The notes beneath the pieces were generated by a model. It was not told the DNA's origin. It searched no databases and worked only from the letters and a program-made list of their open reading frames with translations. A stretch of 64,000 nucleotides of DNA, from positions 1 to 64,000 of the forward strand of contig CAJUHZ010000002.1 in the NCBI GenBank assembly GCA_910585945.1, given 5' to 3'. Made by a program: the position numbers and the translations under genes. This document shows positions 7,943 through 17,251 of the stretch, one piece after another (position 1 is the stretch's first letter; each line of letters opens with the position of its first letter). This stretch comes from an uncultured Bilophila sp. (lineage in GTDB: Bacteria; Desulfobacterota; Desulfovibrionia; Desulfovibrionales; Desulfovibrionaceae).

Positions 7943-9652
7943 ATGCCGCTGGAACGACTGCTCCGGGAAGGGGCGCTGGACCCGGATGCCCTGTCCGCCT
8001 GCATGGACAGGGCGGAGGCGGAGAACGTGCCGCTTGAACAGGCGCTTTTCGAGGCCGGACATATCGGGGAACAACAGTTCCTTGCCATATGCGGCGAACG
8101 CTACGGCATGCCCTTTGAGCCGGATCTGGGCGCTTCCGTATGGAACGGGGAAAGCCGCTGGCGGATCGATGCGGATCTGATGCGGCGGTTCTCCTTTGCC
8201 TGGCTGAAAAAGCGTCAGGCGATTCCGTTGCGGGATGCGGACGGGAACATGGTCATTGCCGCCGCCCGTCCTTCCGGCTGGCTCCATGCGCAGGAGTTCG
8301 GCGTTCTGACCGGAGAGCGCCCGCGCTTCCGCCTCCTTGCCCCGGAGGCCGCCATAGGGGGGATCATCAACCGGGTGTTCGGAGAGGGGGCGGAGGATGA
8401 CGGGGACTCCGTGGCGCATACGCTGGACGGAGCCGAGATTGTTGAGGGCGAGGACGACGGCGTCGAGGATCTCCTTGAGAACGTCAGCGATCTGCCGTTC
8501 ATCAAGACCGTCAACCTGATCCTTGCCCAGGCCCTGCGGGCGGGAGCCAGCGACATTCATATCGAGCCGTTCCGCGATGTTTCCCGTGTCCGTTTCCGCC
8601 TTGACGGCGTGCTGTACGAACGACATGCCCTCAACAAGGCGCACCATGCCGCTGTCGTTTCCCGCATCAAGGTCATGGCCAGGCTGAATATTGCCGAAAA
8701 GCGCCTCCCTCAGGACGGGCGCATCGCCATTGCGCTGGGCGGACGGCAGGCGGGATTGCGCGTCTCCACACTGCCGACGTCGTTTGGCGAGCGCGTGGTG
8801 CTGCGTGTGCTGGAGAAAAACGAACGCATCCTCTCCCTCAGCGAGCTGGGGCTTGCCGAAACGGATTTTTCGCTGGTGACGCGGCTTGTCTCCTCCATGC
8901 ACGGGATTGTGCTGGCGACAGGCCCCACCGGCAGCGGCAAGACAACCACGCTCTATGCCGTGCTCCAGCAAATCGCCTCGCCGGACAGGAATATCCTGAC
9001 CATCGAAGACCCCGTGGAATACGAGCTGGACGGCATCGGACAAATGCAGGTCAATTCCCGGATCAACCTGACCTTTGCCGACGGCCTGCGCGCCCTGGTG
9101 CGGCAAGACCCCGACGTCATCCTCATCGGTGAAATCCGCGACGGAGAAACCGCCTCCATCGCCGTGCAGTCCGCCCTGACGGGGCATCTTGTTCTTTCGA
9201 CGCTGCACACCAACGACGCCCCGAGCGCCGTGGTTCGGCTCATCGACATGGGGGTGGAGCCGTTTCTGCTCTCCTCGGTGTTGCGAGGGGTCATTGCCCA
9301 GCGCCTGATCCGCGTGCTTTGCCCTGAATGCAAGAGGGCGGATACCCTGACTTCGGCCGAAATGGAGACCTTCCGGGCCGCCGGCTTTGCCGTGGACCGC
9401 CGGACGACGGCGTATCGTCCCGCGGGCTGTCCGGCCTGCATGCATACCGGCTACCGGGGAAGAATGGCCATTTACGAGATCATGCAGGTGAGCGACGCAA
9501 TCAAGCGTCTTGTTGTTGAGCGGGCGGACGCCGTCGCCATTCGCTCCCGGGCGGAAAGGGAGGCCATGCGCTCCCTGCGCCATGACGGCCTGGGCAAGGT
9601 TCTTGCGGGCATGTCCAGCATTGAGGAAGTCGAGAGAGTCGTTCGGATATGA
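7943..9652 (+). CDS. gspE: Type II secretion ATPase GspE
   Basis: The 569-residue protein has an N-terminal GspE/MshEN-type domain (1-150), then the N2 domain and the ATPase core. Visible motifs are Walker A GPTGSGKTTT, the Asp box and Walker B region VRQDPDVILIGEIRD, and the His box LSTLHTNDAPSA. A tetracysteine zinc site (CPEC ... CPAC) follows in the C-terminal domain, as expected for GspE/PilB. It powers pseudopilus assembly at the inner membrane. Its stop codon overlaps the gspN start (ATGA at 9649). Confidence 0.97.
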   Translation: MPLERLLREGALDPDALSACMDRAEAENVPLEQALFEAGHIGEQQFLAICGERYGMPFEPDLGASVWNGESRWRIDADLMRRFSFAWLKKRQAIPLRDADGNMVIAAARPSGWLHAQEFGVLTGERPRFRLLAPEAAIGGIINRVFGEGAEDDGDSVAHTLDGAEIVEGEDDGVEDLLENVSDLPFIKTVNLILAQALRAGASDIHIEPFRDVSRVRFRLDGVLYERHALNKAHHAAVVSRIKVMARLNIAEKRLPQDGRIAIALGGRQAGLRVSTLPTSFGERVVLRVLEKNERILSLSELGLAETDFSLVTRLVSSMHGIVLATGPTGSGKTTTLYAVLQQIASPDRNILTIEDPVEYELDGIGQMQVNSRINLTFADGLRALVRQDPDVILIGEIRDGETASIAVQSALTGHLVLSTLHTNDAPSAVVRLIDMGVEPFLLSSVLRGVIAQRLIRVLCPECKRADTLTSAEMETFRAAGFAVDRRTTAYRPAGCPACMHTGYRGRMAIYEIMQVSDAIKRLVVERADAVAIRSRAEREAMRSLRHDGLGKVLAGMSSIEEVERVVRI

Positions 9653-10626
9653 GATTTTTCGACGAGATCACACCAATGAGAGGATTTCTGTCCGCCCTGA
9701 GCGCCTTTGGGAACGCTTTTGAGGGCGCCCCCGGGGCATCTTTTTCGGGAGGGGCAAGATGGCGGCCCCGCGCGCGGCACGTCCTGTATCTTGTCCTTTT
9801 TCTGAGCAGTTGGGCGATTTTCTTTGCCTACAGTTACGGGTGCCGCCTCCTTGAGGCAAGCCTTGCCGCCGCCGTGAACAGGGGGGCGGAGCGGGGCGTT
9901 CTGGTGGACTCGCCACGGCTGGAGGGGGTGCTCCCCACCCTGTCCGCACGGGAAATTGTCCTGGATACGGACACGGCGCGCCTTTCCCTTGAGGAGGTCA
10001 GGGCCGGTGTGCATCTCTTTCCTCCACATGTCTCCGTTTCCTCCCGCCTTGCCGGCGGCTCGGCCGCGTTGCGTCTGGAACCGGCCTCGCCCTTCTCGCC
10101 CTTTCCCCTGCGCGTGCGCGGGGAGCTGAAAGGCGTTTCCCTGCCGGATCTCATGACCGGCATACGCAAGGAACTGCCGATAACCGTCAACGACGGCACG
10201 ATCGGTCTCCATATGGACGTATCCGTGGCAAAGGCTCCCCGCAATGCCGGCGCTCTGTCCGGCAGGATTTCCCTCACCCTTTCGGAGGGACGGCTGCGGC
10301 ACGGCCTGCCCGTGCTGCGCGTCGAGGAGCTGACCAACATCCGGGGAAGGGCGGAGATTGCGCTCTCCGCGGGCAACGTGGGCATAGAGCGTCTGTTCGT
10401 GGAATCGGGAGACATTGCCCTTGAGGCCAGCGGCACACTGCGCCTTGCCGGAAAGCCCGCACAGACGGGTCTTGACCTCAGGGCCACGCTTGCGCTGCCG
10501 CCGGAGCGGGCGAATCTTGAACTCCTGCCCAGACGGACCCGCCGGCAGATGGAAACGAAGGGCAAGGTTCTTGTCCGTATCGGCGGCACGGTCGCTTCGC
10601 CGTTGCCGAACCTGGTGGAACGGTAG
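9649..10626 (+). CDS. gspN: Type II secretion protein GspN
   Basis: The 325-residue protein has one membrane anchor at about 44-65 (HVLYLVLFLSSWAIFFAYSYG) and a long periplasmic part built of beta-rich repeats (FPLRVRGELKGVSLPDL, ALEASGTLRLAGKP). That matches the GspN family of delta-proteobacterial type II systems. Its function is accessory and poorly defined. It starts inside the gspE stop codon. The TAG stop codon is formed by the first bases of the TAGAGC repeat that follows, so the native end may have been slightly different. Family assignment is by architecture and position. Confidence 0.8.
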   Translation: MRFFDEITPMRGFLSALSAFGNAFEGAPGASFSGGARWRPRARHVLYLVLFLSSWAIFFAYSYGCRLLEASLAAAVNRGAERGVLVDSPRLEGVLPTLSAREIVLDTDTARLSLEEVRAGVHLFPPHVSVSSRLAGGSAALRLEPASPFSPFPLRVRGELKGVSLPDLMTGIRKELPITVNDGTIGLHMDVSVAKAPRNAGALSGRISLTLSEGRLRHGLPVLRVEELTNIRGRAEIALSAGNVGIERLFVESGDIALEASGTLRLAGKPAQTGLDLRATLALPPERANLELLPRRTRRQMETKGKVLVRIGGTVASPLPNLVER

Positions 10627-10770
10627 AGCGTTTTCCCAATGAATTTGGGCAAACGCTCGGCGGCCGCGAGAGCGGACGCCCGTGCCGAACAGGCGGGCAA
10701 ACCGCGTTTTGCCTGCGAAGTGACGGCAACGCCGCGATTGAAAATGAATAGTTTCAATCGCAAATGCTCT
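10625..10770 (+). repeat. TAGAGC MITE-like element, copy 1
   Basis: A 146-bp element runs from AGAGCGTTTTCCCAATGAA to ...GCAAATGCTCT. Its ends are short inverted repeats (TAGAGCRTTT). It shares its length, GCGGACGCCCGTGCCGAACA interior, CAAACCGCGTTTTGC and the GATTGAAA/TTTCAATC hairpin with 33901-34066, and a diverged version is at 38271-38417. It sits inside the gsp cluster between gspN and gspL and supplies the gspN stop codon. Confidence 0.8.
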
Positions 10771-10783
10771 ATAGGAGCCGGCA

Positions 10784-12319
10784 GTGGATCGACTTGTTCT
10801 TGTTCACGGGCAGTATTCTCTTTCGGCGGAAGTGTGCCGCACAGGCTTCCGCGCATGTGAGGTTGTCCATGCGGAGACTGTCACATGGAGCGGCAGGGGC
10901 GACCTCGCCGCAAGCGTGAGCGAACTCAGGCGGCTGTGCCGCAACGCGGGCCATGCGGGCGTGTGGAGCGGGACGGCGTTTGTCTGCCTGGCTCCCGATA
11001 CGGCCATGTTTCATGACCGGGAAACGCCGAGCACGTCGGCCTCGGTTGTGCGGAAGTCGGTCAGCGTGCTGCTTGAGGCGGATTTTCCCTGCGACGCCAC
11101 GGAACTCCAGCACCGGATAACCCTTGTCGGCCGCGCGCGGGGAAAGGGGATCCGTTCCGTTTCGACAAGCGTGCGGAGTGACGTTCTCCGGGCGTGGCAC
11201 GCGGCCCTGCAACAGAACGGCGTCACGGACTGCCGCATCACCGCTGCTCCGTGGCCGATTCTGGCCGGACTTCCTCCCCTGAAGGAACAGGCCCTGCTGC
11301 TGTATGTCAGGGAAGGCCGATGCGTCGCCGTCGCGCTCGGCAGTCGGGGCGAACCGCTCCGTATCTGCCCCCTGGGCTTTCAGGAACCACTGCCGGCAGG
11401 CGGGGAAGCGGCCGGAGACAGCGGAACCGGCAACGCCTCCCTGTCTCCGGAGACGCGCCGGCACAGCGATGAAGCCGCCATTGCCGCGTCGATCCGGCGG
11501 GAATGCGCCCTGGTCTTCAGCGGACTGGATCACCACCCCCGACAGCTTCTGCTGTATGGAGACGCGGCGTCCGGCGGTCTGGCAAATCGGCTTGGCGAAC
11601 GTTTCGATCTGCCTGTCGCGCTGCCGGGGCGCGATCTGCCGCTTGCGCGTCACCATGCCCGGCCCGGCGAGACGGACAGTGACCGACTGCTGGCGATCTG
11701 CCTGCTGACGTCCTCTCTTCGCCCGCTGTCCTCCCTCAGACCGCCGCTCTTTTCCGCCCGGCTGCAGCAACGCCCCCTGTCCGGAATGCGTGCGCGCTTC
11801 CGGCCGCTTGTGGCCGGCGTCGTCTGTCTTGTCGCCAGCTGGATGGCTTCCGTGGGCATTGACGGTTTCGGCAAGCTTGAGCAGGCGGAACGCCTGGAGG
11901 CGGACATGCTGCGAGATCTGCGCGCGGCCCTGCCGGACAGGCCCCGCAACGCCTCTCTGATGAAGTTGCGAACAATCCTGCGCGCCCGGGCGGCGGAACA
12001 GGGGCCAGCCGCTTCCGCCTCCGGCAGGACAGTCCTCGGCTTTCTGCGCCTGCTGCATACGCGGGTTCCGGATGATGCCGGAATCCATGTCGGACGCCTC
12101 AGCTATGACGCCGGGATATTCCGTCTTGTCGGCACGGCCTCGAAATATGAGGAACTCGCCATGCTGCGGGATGCGCTGCTGGGACAGGACGGCATAGCGA
12201 ACGTGCAGCTTGTGAATGCCGCCTACCGGGAAACGCCCGGCACTGCCTCGTCCGGCTCCCGAACCGAGCCGCAACGTGGAAACGTGCATTTTGAAATGAG
12301 CGTGACATGGGACAGATAG
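10784..12319 (+). CDS. gspL: Type II secretion protein GspL (GTG start)
   Basis: The 511-residue protein starts at GTG 10784, seven bases after GGAG (10774-10777) at the edge of the repeat. It has an actin-like cytoplasmic domain (about 1-330, PilM/GspL type), one membrane segment at about 345-363 (LVAGVVCLVASWMASVGI) and a periplasmic ferredoxin-like domain. GspL recruits GspE to the membrane and pairs with GspM. Assignment is from architecture and position directly before a GspM-like protein; sequence conservation in this family is low. Confidence 0.82.
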   Translation: MDRLVLVHGQYSLSAEVCRTGFRACEVVHAETVTWSGRGDLAASVSELRRLCRNAGHAGVWSGTAFVCLAPDTAMFHDRETPSTSASVVRKSVSVLLEADFPCDATELQHRITLVGRARGKGIRSVSTSVRSDVLRAWHAALQQNGVTDCRITAAPWPILAGLPPLKEQALLLYVREGRCVAVALGSRGEPLRICPLGFQEPLPAGGEAAGDSGTGNASLSPETRRHSDEAAIAASIRRECALVFSGLDHHPRQLLLYGDAASGGLANRLGERFDLPVALPGRDLPLARHHARPGETDSDRLLAICLLTSSLRPLSSLRPPLFSARLQQRPLSGMRARFRPLVAGVVCLVASWMASVGIDGFGKLEQAERLEADMLRDLRAALPDRPRNASLMKLRTILRARAAEQGPAASASGRTVLGFLRLLHTRVPDDAGIHVGRLSYDAGIFRLVGTASKYEELAMLRDALLGQDGIANVQLVNAAYRETPGTASSGSRTEPQRGNVHFEMSVTWDR

Positions 12320-12786
12320 ATATGCAAAAAAATCTCCCTCTTGTCCTGATTTCGGCAGGGGCGGCGCTTCTGCTTCCTGTCATTTTCTGGATGCAAAGCT
12401 GGTCAGGAGAATGCGATGCCGCCCTGAAACGAACCGTACAGCAGTATGGAGAACTGCAATCTCTCCTTTCAACCTGTGCGGCGCGGCAACATGATACGCC
12501 GCGATCTTCCCGAACAGAATCCGAAAATCTGTTCAGATTGCTCAATGAAAAGGGAAAGGAACTCGGCATTGCCCGACGAATCGAGGGAATGCGCCCCCTT
12601 TCCGGAAGGGACGCCGCCGTGGAGCTGCTTGATGTCCGTATCCGCCCCCTGTACCTTTCGGAATGCGTGAAACTCATTGAATCGCTTGAGCAGACGGAAC
12701 ATGTCGCTATCGACAGCATGAACATGCAGGTGACAGACAAGGGACTTCTCAATGTCGACATGCGCATATCCAGAAAAAAGGAATAG
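12307..12786 (+). CDS. gspM: Type II secretion GspM-like protein
   Basis: A 159-residue protein (or 154 if the ATG at 12322 is used) with a short cytoplasmic tail, one membrane segment (LPLVLISAGAALLLPVIFW) and a periplasmic ferredoxin-like region ending LLNVDMRISRKKE. It overlaps gspL by 13 nt and gspI by 35 nt. This is the size, topology and position of GspM, the partner of GspL in the platform. Sequence identity to known GspM cannot be judged by eye. Confidence 0.7.
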   Translation: MGQIDMQKNLPLVLISAGAALLLPVIFWMQSWSGECDAALKRTVQQYGELQSLLSTCAARQHDTPRSSRTESENLFRLLNEKGKELGIARRIEGMRPLSGRDAAVELLDVRIRPLYLSECVKLIESLEQTEHVAIDSMNMQVTDKGLLNVDMRISRKKE

Positions 12787-13150
12787 CCCCCTCCACAGGC
12801 GGACCGAAACGGGGTTTACGCTTCTGGAAGTGCTGGTCGCGCTTTCCCTTCTGGCCATTGTCGCGCTTGCCGTCATCCGGGCGTGCGGCGAGGGACTTGT
12901 ACAGGTGGGGGATTCCGGATGGACGGATACGGCCGTTCGCGTCGGGCGCGCCAGAATGTATGAAATCGTCCTGTCCGGCGGCAATGGAAACCTCCAGGGG
13001 ACGTTTGCGCCGCAATATCCCGAAATGCGCTGGCGGGCACATGTGCACGACTTGCGGGATTTGCCCGGCCGAAGACTGGAATTCATCATCACGGAAGGAG
13101 AAGAGAAGGCGCGCCATGAAATTTCCCTGGAGCAAATCCTGTATCCCTGA
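12752..13150 (+). CDS. gspI: Minor pseudopilin GspI
   Basis: The 132-residue protein carries a type IV prepilin leader: ...RRTETG followed by FTLLEVLVALSLLAIVALAV, with Glu at mature position 5. Cleavage and N-methylation would be by GspO (17368). Length and the VEVLVALSLLAI-like helix fit GspI, part of the pseudopilus tip with GspJ and GspK. It overlaps gspM and is followed by gspJ, which starts inside its 3' end. Confidence 0.85.
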   Translation: MSTCAYPEKRNSPLHRRTETGFTLLEVLVALSLLAIVALAVIRACGEGLVQVGDSGWTDTAVRVGRARMYEIVLSGGNGNLQGTFAPQYPEMRWRAHVHDLRDLPGRRLEFIITEGEEKARHEISLEQILYP

Positions 13151-13844
13151 GTCTCCGGGCGATCCGCCGGGAGGCTTCACCCTCTTTGAAATGCTGATCG
13201 CCATGGCGTTGACTGCCGTCATCGGCGCCGTGCTGTTCCGCACATGGGACATGGTCGCCCTGAGCGGCAGGCAGGCGCAACAGGCGGTTGCCGCCCGCGA
13301 GCGGGAACGCATTGTCTTCGGGATCATTGATAACGACATGGCCGCCCTCCACATCGCCTCCGGGGGGATCTCGACGCTCCCCCCCCTGGGGAAAAGCGCC
13401 ATACTTCCCTCGGAGGCGTATCACACCGAAACGGGGACGGAGGCCCCGGAGCCGGAAGAAGGGGAAAGCGTTCTCCTTTCCTTTGCCACGAGGGTTTCCG
13501 CCCTGCCGGAAGCCGCTTCCACGGCAGAGGACGTGTTTTGCGTGGAGTACAGGTTGCGGCCCGTCTCGCCCAACCGGAAGATGCTCGTCCGGCGGGAAAG
13601 AGCGTTTTGCGGGGTTTCCGGGGAGTTTCCCTGGCGGGAGATCGTGCTTTTTCCCTCGCTTGTGACTGCCAGATTCGATCTTGTTCTCCCTGGAGGGCGG
13701 ACGGCGACGGAATGGGCCGGGGACGGATCGGACAGCGCGAATGCCGTCGGATTGCGGCTGGTCTGCAAGATATCCGAAACGGAAGATGAAGAATGCTTTT
13801 ATTCCCATATAATGGCAAGGAGAACGGAAATTGGCTGGGAATGA
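13116..13844 (+). CDS. gspJ: Minor pseudopilin GspJ
   Basis: The start at ATG 13116 lies behind GGAAGGAGAAG; longer upstream frame has no sense as protein because it is antisense to the gspI codons. The 242-residue product has the prepilin motif PPGG then FTLFEMLIAMALTAVIGAVL with Glu at mature position 5. The size and the variable beta-rich C-terminal part match GspJ of the tip complex. It overlaps gspI by 35 nt and gspK by 14 nt. Confidence 0.85.
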   Translation: MKFPWSKSCIPESPGDPPGGFTLFEMLIAMALTAVIGAVLFRTWDMVALSGRQAQQAVAARERERIVFGIIDNDMAALHIASGGISTLPPLGKSAILPSEAYHTETGTEAPEPEEGESVLLSFATRVSALPEAASTAEDVFCVEYRLRPVSPNRKMLVRRERAFCGVSGEFPWREIVLFPSLVTARFDLVLPGGRTATEWAGDGSDSANAVGLRLVCKISETEDEECFYSHIMARRTEIGWE

Positions 13845-14874
13845 ACGGAGGAAGCGTCAGCGCGGCGTTGTCCTTATCCTTGTCCTGTTCATCATCTCGG
13901 GATTGTCTCTTGTCAGCATCGAGCTGAACAGAACCATTCTGCTTGATCATGTTTTCTCCCTGACGAGTCGTTCAATCCTTGCGTCAAAACCTCTTTTGAA
14001 CAGTTGCGAGACCGTGGCGGCTCTTTTTCTCGTCAGAAAGGAACAGGCAAATGGAGAAAACGAACGTATCGCCAGCTTTGCCCATACGCAGAACGAGTTT
14101 TCCCTGTTTGTCAACATGTATAATGACCAGCTCAAAAGCGGATCCATACGCATCAGCCTGGAAGATGAAAATTCGCGCTTTCCGCTCAAGGCCCTGTATG
14201 CCGAAGGTTCGGCAGGAACGCAAAAGGCCGAAATCTGCCGGTTGATGTTTGAAAGAATGCTCTCCTTCCTGTTGCTGCGGCACGGCTATGAAGGCAGCCA
14301 TGACGCCGCCAGGCTGTGCGCGCGGGAATTTCTTGACGGTCTCCTGAGCTGGGGAGGAGAAACGCCGCTGTCGACGGAGGCCCGTGCGTGGTACCTGGAA
14401 CGCGAGCCGCTGTATTTTCCCCCCTTCCGCCCGCCGGAAAGCATGGCCGAGCTGCTTCTGATCCACTGGCCAAGCATAAACCACGAACTGGCGCGGCGGG
14501 TGATAACGGGATCGGGGGACATTCCGGGGCTGGCGGACTGCTGCACGCTATGGTCAACAGGGCCGCTGAACATCAATACCCTTCAGCCGGCCGTAGTTTA
14601 CGGATTTGTCGACAACAGCGCTGTCGCTTCCGAATTTGTGGAGACGTTTCTGCGCCTGCGAGCGAATCAGGGAGAAGAAGCAATCCCGGGGTGGTACAGA
14701 GCCGTTTTCGAGTCCTACGGCATTGCCCTGCCTTCCACACTGATCCTGAGCGAACAAAGCCGCTGGCGTCGCGTAACAAGCGAGGCCGGCACAGGGGCCA
14801 GGCGGTTGCGCTGCGTTTCCGTAGGCTGGCTTACCAAATCATATATGCAGTGGGTCACCCGTTTTCTCTTGTGA
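13831..14874 (+). CDS. gspK: Minor pseudopilin GspK (TTG start)
   Basis: The 347-residue protein starts at TTG 13831, seven bases after AAGGAGA. A short basic leader (MAGNERRKRQRG) precedes VVLILVLFIISGLSLVSIELNR; as in other GspK proteins the usual Glu5 is absent. The large alpha-helical domain with SAM-like folds (GPLNINTLQPAVVYGF, typical NINTA-like motif) caps the pseudopilus tip. It overlaps gspJ and is followed 11 nt later by gspG. Confidence 0.88.
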   Translation: MAGNERRKRQRGVVLILVLFIISGLSLVSIELNRTILLDHVFSLTSRSILASKPLLNSCETVAALFLVRKEQANGENERIASFAHTQNEFSLFVNMYNDQLKSGSIRISLEDENSRFPLKALYAEGSAGTQKAEICRLMFERMLSFLLLRHGYEGSHDAARLCAREFLDGLLSWGGETPLSTEARAWYLEREPLYFPPFRPPESMAELLLIHWPSINHELARRVITGSGDIPGLADCCTLWSTGPLNINTLQPAVVYGFVDNSAVASEFVETFLRLRANQGEEAIPGWYRAVFESYGIALPSTLILSEQSRWRRVTSEAGTGARRLRCVSVGWLTKSYMQWVTRFLL

Positions 14875-14885
14875 AGGAGCAGGAC

Positions 14886-15338
14886 ATGCAACGTATTGGA
14901 AAAATTCGCGGACAGGACGGTTTCACCCTTCTTGAACTGATGATTGTCATCGTCATTCTGGGCATCCTGGGGGCGGTTGTAGCGCCGCGGTTCATGGACG
15001 AGCCGGACAAGGCGCGCGTTGTTCAGGCAAAAATGCAGATTGAAAATCTTTCCACCGCGGTAAAGAAATTTTATCTGGACAATGCGTTTTATCCTTCCAC
15101 GGAACAAGGGCTGGAAGCGCTGGTCACAAAGCCTGACACGGGCCGCGCGCCCCGCAACTATCCTCCCAACGGGTACATGTCAAAAATCCCCCGGGATCCC
15201 TGGGGCAATGACTATGTCTATGTTGCGCCCGGCAGGAAGACGCCCTTCGAGATCATGAGTCTCGGCGCCGACGGCGTCGAGGGCGGAGACGGCTTCGATG
15301 CCGATATCTGGAACGATGATGTTCCCGAAGACAGATAG
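14886..15338 (+). CDS. gspG: Major pseudopilin GspG
   Basis: The 150-residue protein starts at ATG 14886 behind GAAGGAGCAGG. The leader ...RGQDG is cut before FTLLELMIVIVILGILGAVV. Hallmarks of GspG follow: ARVVQAKMQIENL, DNAFYPSTEQGLEALV, IPRDPWGNDYVYVAPG and a C-terminal calcium-site-like DADIWNDD. It polymerises into the pseudopilus that pushes substrate through GspD. Placement of gspG late in the cluster, after I-J-K, is unusual compared with the G-H-I-J-K order. Confidence 0.95.
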   Translation: MQRIGKIRGQDGFTLLELMIVIVILGILGAVVAPRFMDEPDKARVVQAKMQIENLSTAVKKFYLDNAFYPSTEQGLEALVTKPDTGRAPRNYPPNGYMSKIPRDPWGNDYVYVAPGRKTPFEIMSLGADGVEGGDGFDADIWNDDVPEDR

Positions 15339-15813
15339 AGGCGGACCGGGCGGGGAAGGCGGCTTTACGCTGCTTGAGCTTCTTCTCGTTCTGCTCATCA
15401 TGGGAACGACGCTGGCATTGAGCATCGGCGCATGGGGCGTCCACGACAGCCCGCTGGAAAGCGAGAGCAGGCGGTTGCTGCATCTTGTCCGGCGGGCAAA
15501 GAGCGAAGCCATGCTGACGGGGCGCGAGGTCAGGCTTGAGCTGAAGGGAACGGAGATTTTCAGAATCGACGAGGGGCGGAAAACACGGATTGCCGCCTTT
15601 CCCAGCGGCATCGGCATTGCGCTTGAGACGGAGGGCGGCCCCGCGGCCCGGTCCGGCCATATTCTCTTTGCCGGAACGGGCGTTTCCTCGGAGCGCCTGT
15701 TGCGGCTGTATGCGGATCGGGAGACGGCTGCCATTCATATTCCCGCTGTGGGAAGCATTGTGCTCAAACACGGCGAACACAGCCTGAACGACTTTGCAAG
15801 GGGAGAACCATGA
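15316..15813 (+). CDS. gspH: Minor pseudopilin GspH
   Basis: A prepilin of about 165 residues: GGEGG then FTLLELLLVLLIMGTTLALSIG, with a beta-rich C-terminal domain (LTGREVRLELKGTEIFRIDE). This matches GspH/FimT, the minor pseudopilin between tip and shaft. The start could be ATG 15298, 15316 or 15319; the later ones leave a short leader as usual. It overlaps gspG by about 20 nt and the next gene by 4 nt. Confidence 0.8.
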   Translation: MMFPKTDRGGPGGEGGFTLLELLLVLLIMGTTLALSIGAWGVHDSPLESESRRLLHLVRRAKSEAMLTGREVRLELKGTEIFRIDEGRKTRIAAFPSGIGIALETEGGPAARSGHILFAGTGVSSERLLRLYADRETAAIHIPAVGSIVLKHGEHSLNDFARGEP

Positions 15814-16811
15814 AAAAGCGTTTTTCCTGTGCCGCCGCGGCGCGCCGCATCTGCCGGCTTGCCCTGCTGGCGGCCCTGTTGCCGGCAACGGCATGTGTGA
15901 AACAGACCCCTCCGCCCCAAATGCATCAGATGCGCCGGATGCAGGCGGAAGACGCCGTTACACAGGCCATGAGCGCCTACGCCAGGGGGGATTGCCGGGA
16001 AAGCATCCGTCTGTTTTCCTCTGTTCCGGACTCTCAGACGCACCCTGTGGCGCTGAACGGACTGGGAATGGCGCAACTCCTCTGCAATCAGCCGCAACAG
16101 GCCATTGCCAGCTTCAGGAAGGCCGTTTCCCTCTCACCGACATCCGCGGCGCTGCATGCCAATCTGGGATCCGCCTATTTTGCCGCCAGGGAATACACGC
16201 GCGCGGCCAACGAGTTTGAAACAGCCCTGCGTTCGGATCCCGCCAATCCGGAAGCGCTTGTCGGCAAGGCCGGCGTGCTGCTGGAGCAGGACAGGCCCGA
16301 CGAAGCGCTCAGGTTTCTCCAGATGGTGGACGACAGGGACAAGGACGCCCCGGCGGTGCTTTTCAACCGGGCGCTTGTCCTGTACAGGCTGAACCTGTTC
16401 GGTGACGCCGAACGGATCATGTCCGAATATCTGAACAAGGTGACGGATGATCCCGATGCCTACAACGCCTGCGGCGTCATCCTGCTCAGGCTGGGCAGGC
16501 ATGAAGAGGCGCGGGCGGCCCTGGACACGGCCATTCGGCTCAGGCCGGATGATGCCGTCTATTATTACAACCGGGGGAATATCTGCCGGGCCGATCGGAA
16601 GTTCCGGGATGCCGTCGAGGATTACAGCCGGGCGATCGCCTGCCGGCCCGACTTTGCCGAAGCGTTCGTGAACCGGGGGGACATGCGCTTTCTGCTGAAA
16701 GACGCGAAGCAGGGGTGCGCCGATCTTGAACGTGCCTGCGCGCTCGGCCTGTGCGAACGGCTGGAAAGCTATCAGGAACTCGGCCGTTGCGCCACAGGCG
16801 TCTGGAAGTAG
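15810..16811 (+). CDS. TPR-repeat lipoprotein of the type II cluster
   Basis: The 333-residue protein has a basic start, hydrophobic segment and a lipobox-like LLPATAC with Cys29, so it is probably a lipoprotein. The remainder is a run of about seven tetratricopeptide repeats (for example ALNGLGMAQLLCNQPQQAIASFRKAV, AALHANLGSAYFAAREYTRAANEFETAL, VYYYNRGNICRADRKFRDAVEDYSRAI). It starts inside the gspH stop codon and ends 8 nt before the CPBP protease. A role in secretin assembly (pilotin-like, compare PilF/PilW) is an inference from position and fold; no GspS is present. Confidence 0.8.
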   Translation: MKKRFSCAAAARRICRLALLAALLPATACVKQTPPPQMHQMRRMQAEDAVTQAMSAYARGDCRESIRLFSSVPDSQTHPVALNGLGMAQLLCNQPQQAIASFRKAVSLSPTSAALHANLGSAYFAAREYTRAANEFETALRSDPANPEALVGKAGVLLEQDRPDEALRFLQMVDDRDKDAPAVLFNRALVLYRLNLFGDAERIMSEYLNKVTDDPDAYNACGVILLRLGRHEEARAALDTAIRLRPDDAVYYYNRGNICRADRKFRDAVEDYSRAIACRPDFAEAFVNRGDMRFLLKDAKQGCADLERACALGLCERLESYQELGRCATGVWK

Positions 16812-16819
16812 ACAGCGCC

Positions 16820-17242
16820 ATGCCTTCCCTCATCAGCGAGCTTGCCGCCTCGTTCCGTCTGCAACCATTCTGGCAGGGACTGCGGGATCGCCGTTTCTGG
16901 ATCTGCTGTCTGGGCGGGGTCTGCGGGCTTTTTTTCGACTATCGGCCCGGAATCAGCCCGTTTTTCTTCCTTGCCGCGCCGCTGCTGGAGGAAGTGACCT
17001 GGCGCGCCCTGTGCCAGGCGGAACTGGAAAAGATCCTGCCGGGGAGGCTCTTCCTGTTCAGTCGGGCAAACGTGTTCGCATCCTGTCTGTTTGCGCTGAG
17101 CCATGTGTTTTTTGCTCCGCATGTCGTCTCGCTGCTGACGTTTTTCCCTTCCCTCTGCATCGGTTTTTTGTGGACGCGCTTTCGATCCGTCCTGCTGTGC
17201 ACCCTGTTGCACATCTATTATAACGCCATACTCCTCTGGTGA
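16820..17242 (+). CDS. CPBP-type glutamic intramembrane protease (myxosortase-like)
   Basis: The 140-residue protein starts at ATG 16820, 8 nt after the TPR gene. It has about four membrane helices and all CPBP (Abi/CAAX) motifs: Glu57-Glu58-x3-Arg62 (LLEEVTWRAL), His95 (ALSHVFFA) and His131-x3-Asn135 (LLHIYYN). Very short family members of this type act as C-terminal sorting proteases for tagged proteins in species with MYXO-CTERM, JDVT-CTERM or Synerg-CTERM tags (established for the family; exact subtype not assigned here). The tagged amidohydrolase at 804 is the only candidate client in the window. Confidence 0.85.
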   Translation: MPSLISELAASFRLQPFWQGLRDRRFWICCLGGVCGLFFDYRPGISPFFFLAAPLLEEVTWRALCQAELEKILPGRLFLFSRANVFASCLFALSHVFFAPHVVSLLTFFPSLCIGFLWTRFRSVLLCTLLHIYYNAILLW

Positions 17243-17251
17243 CATGCCCAT

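Noticed and set aside
7679..9583. A 634-codon minus-strand frame opposite gspE
   Set aside because: Antisense shadow; gspE on the plus strand has all family motifs.
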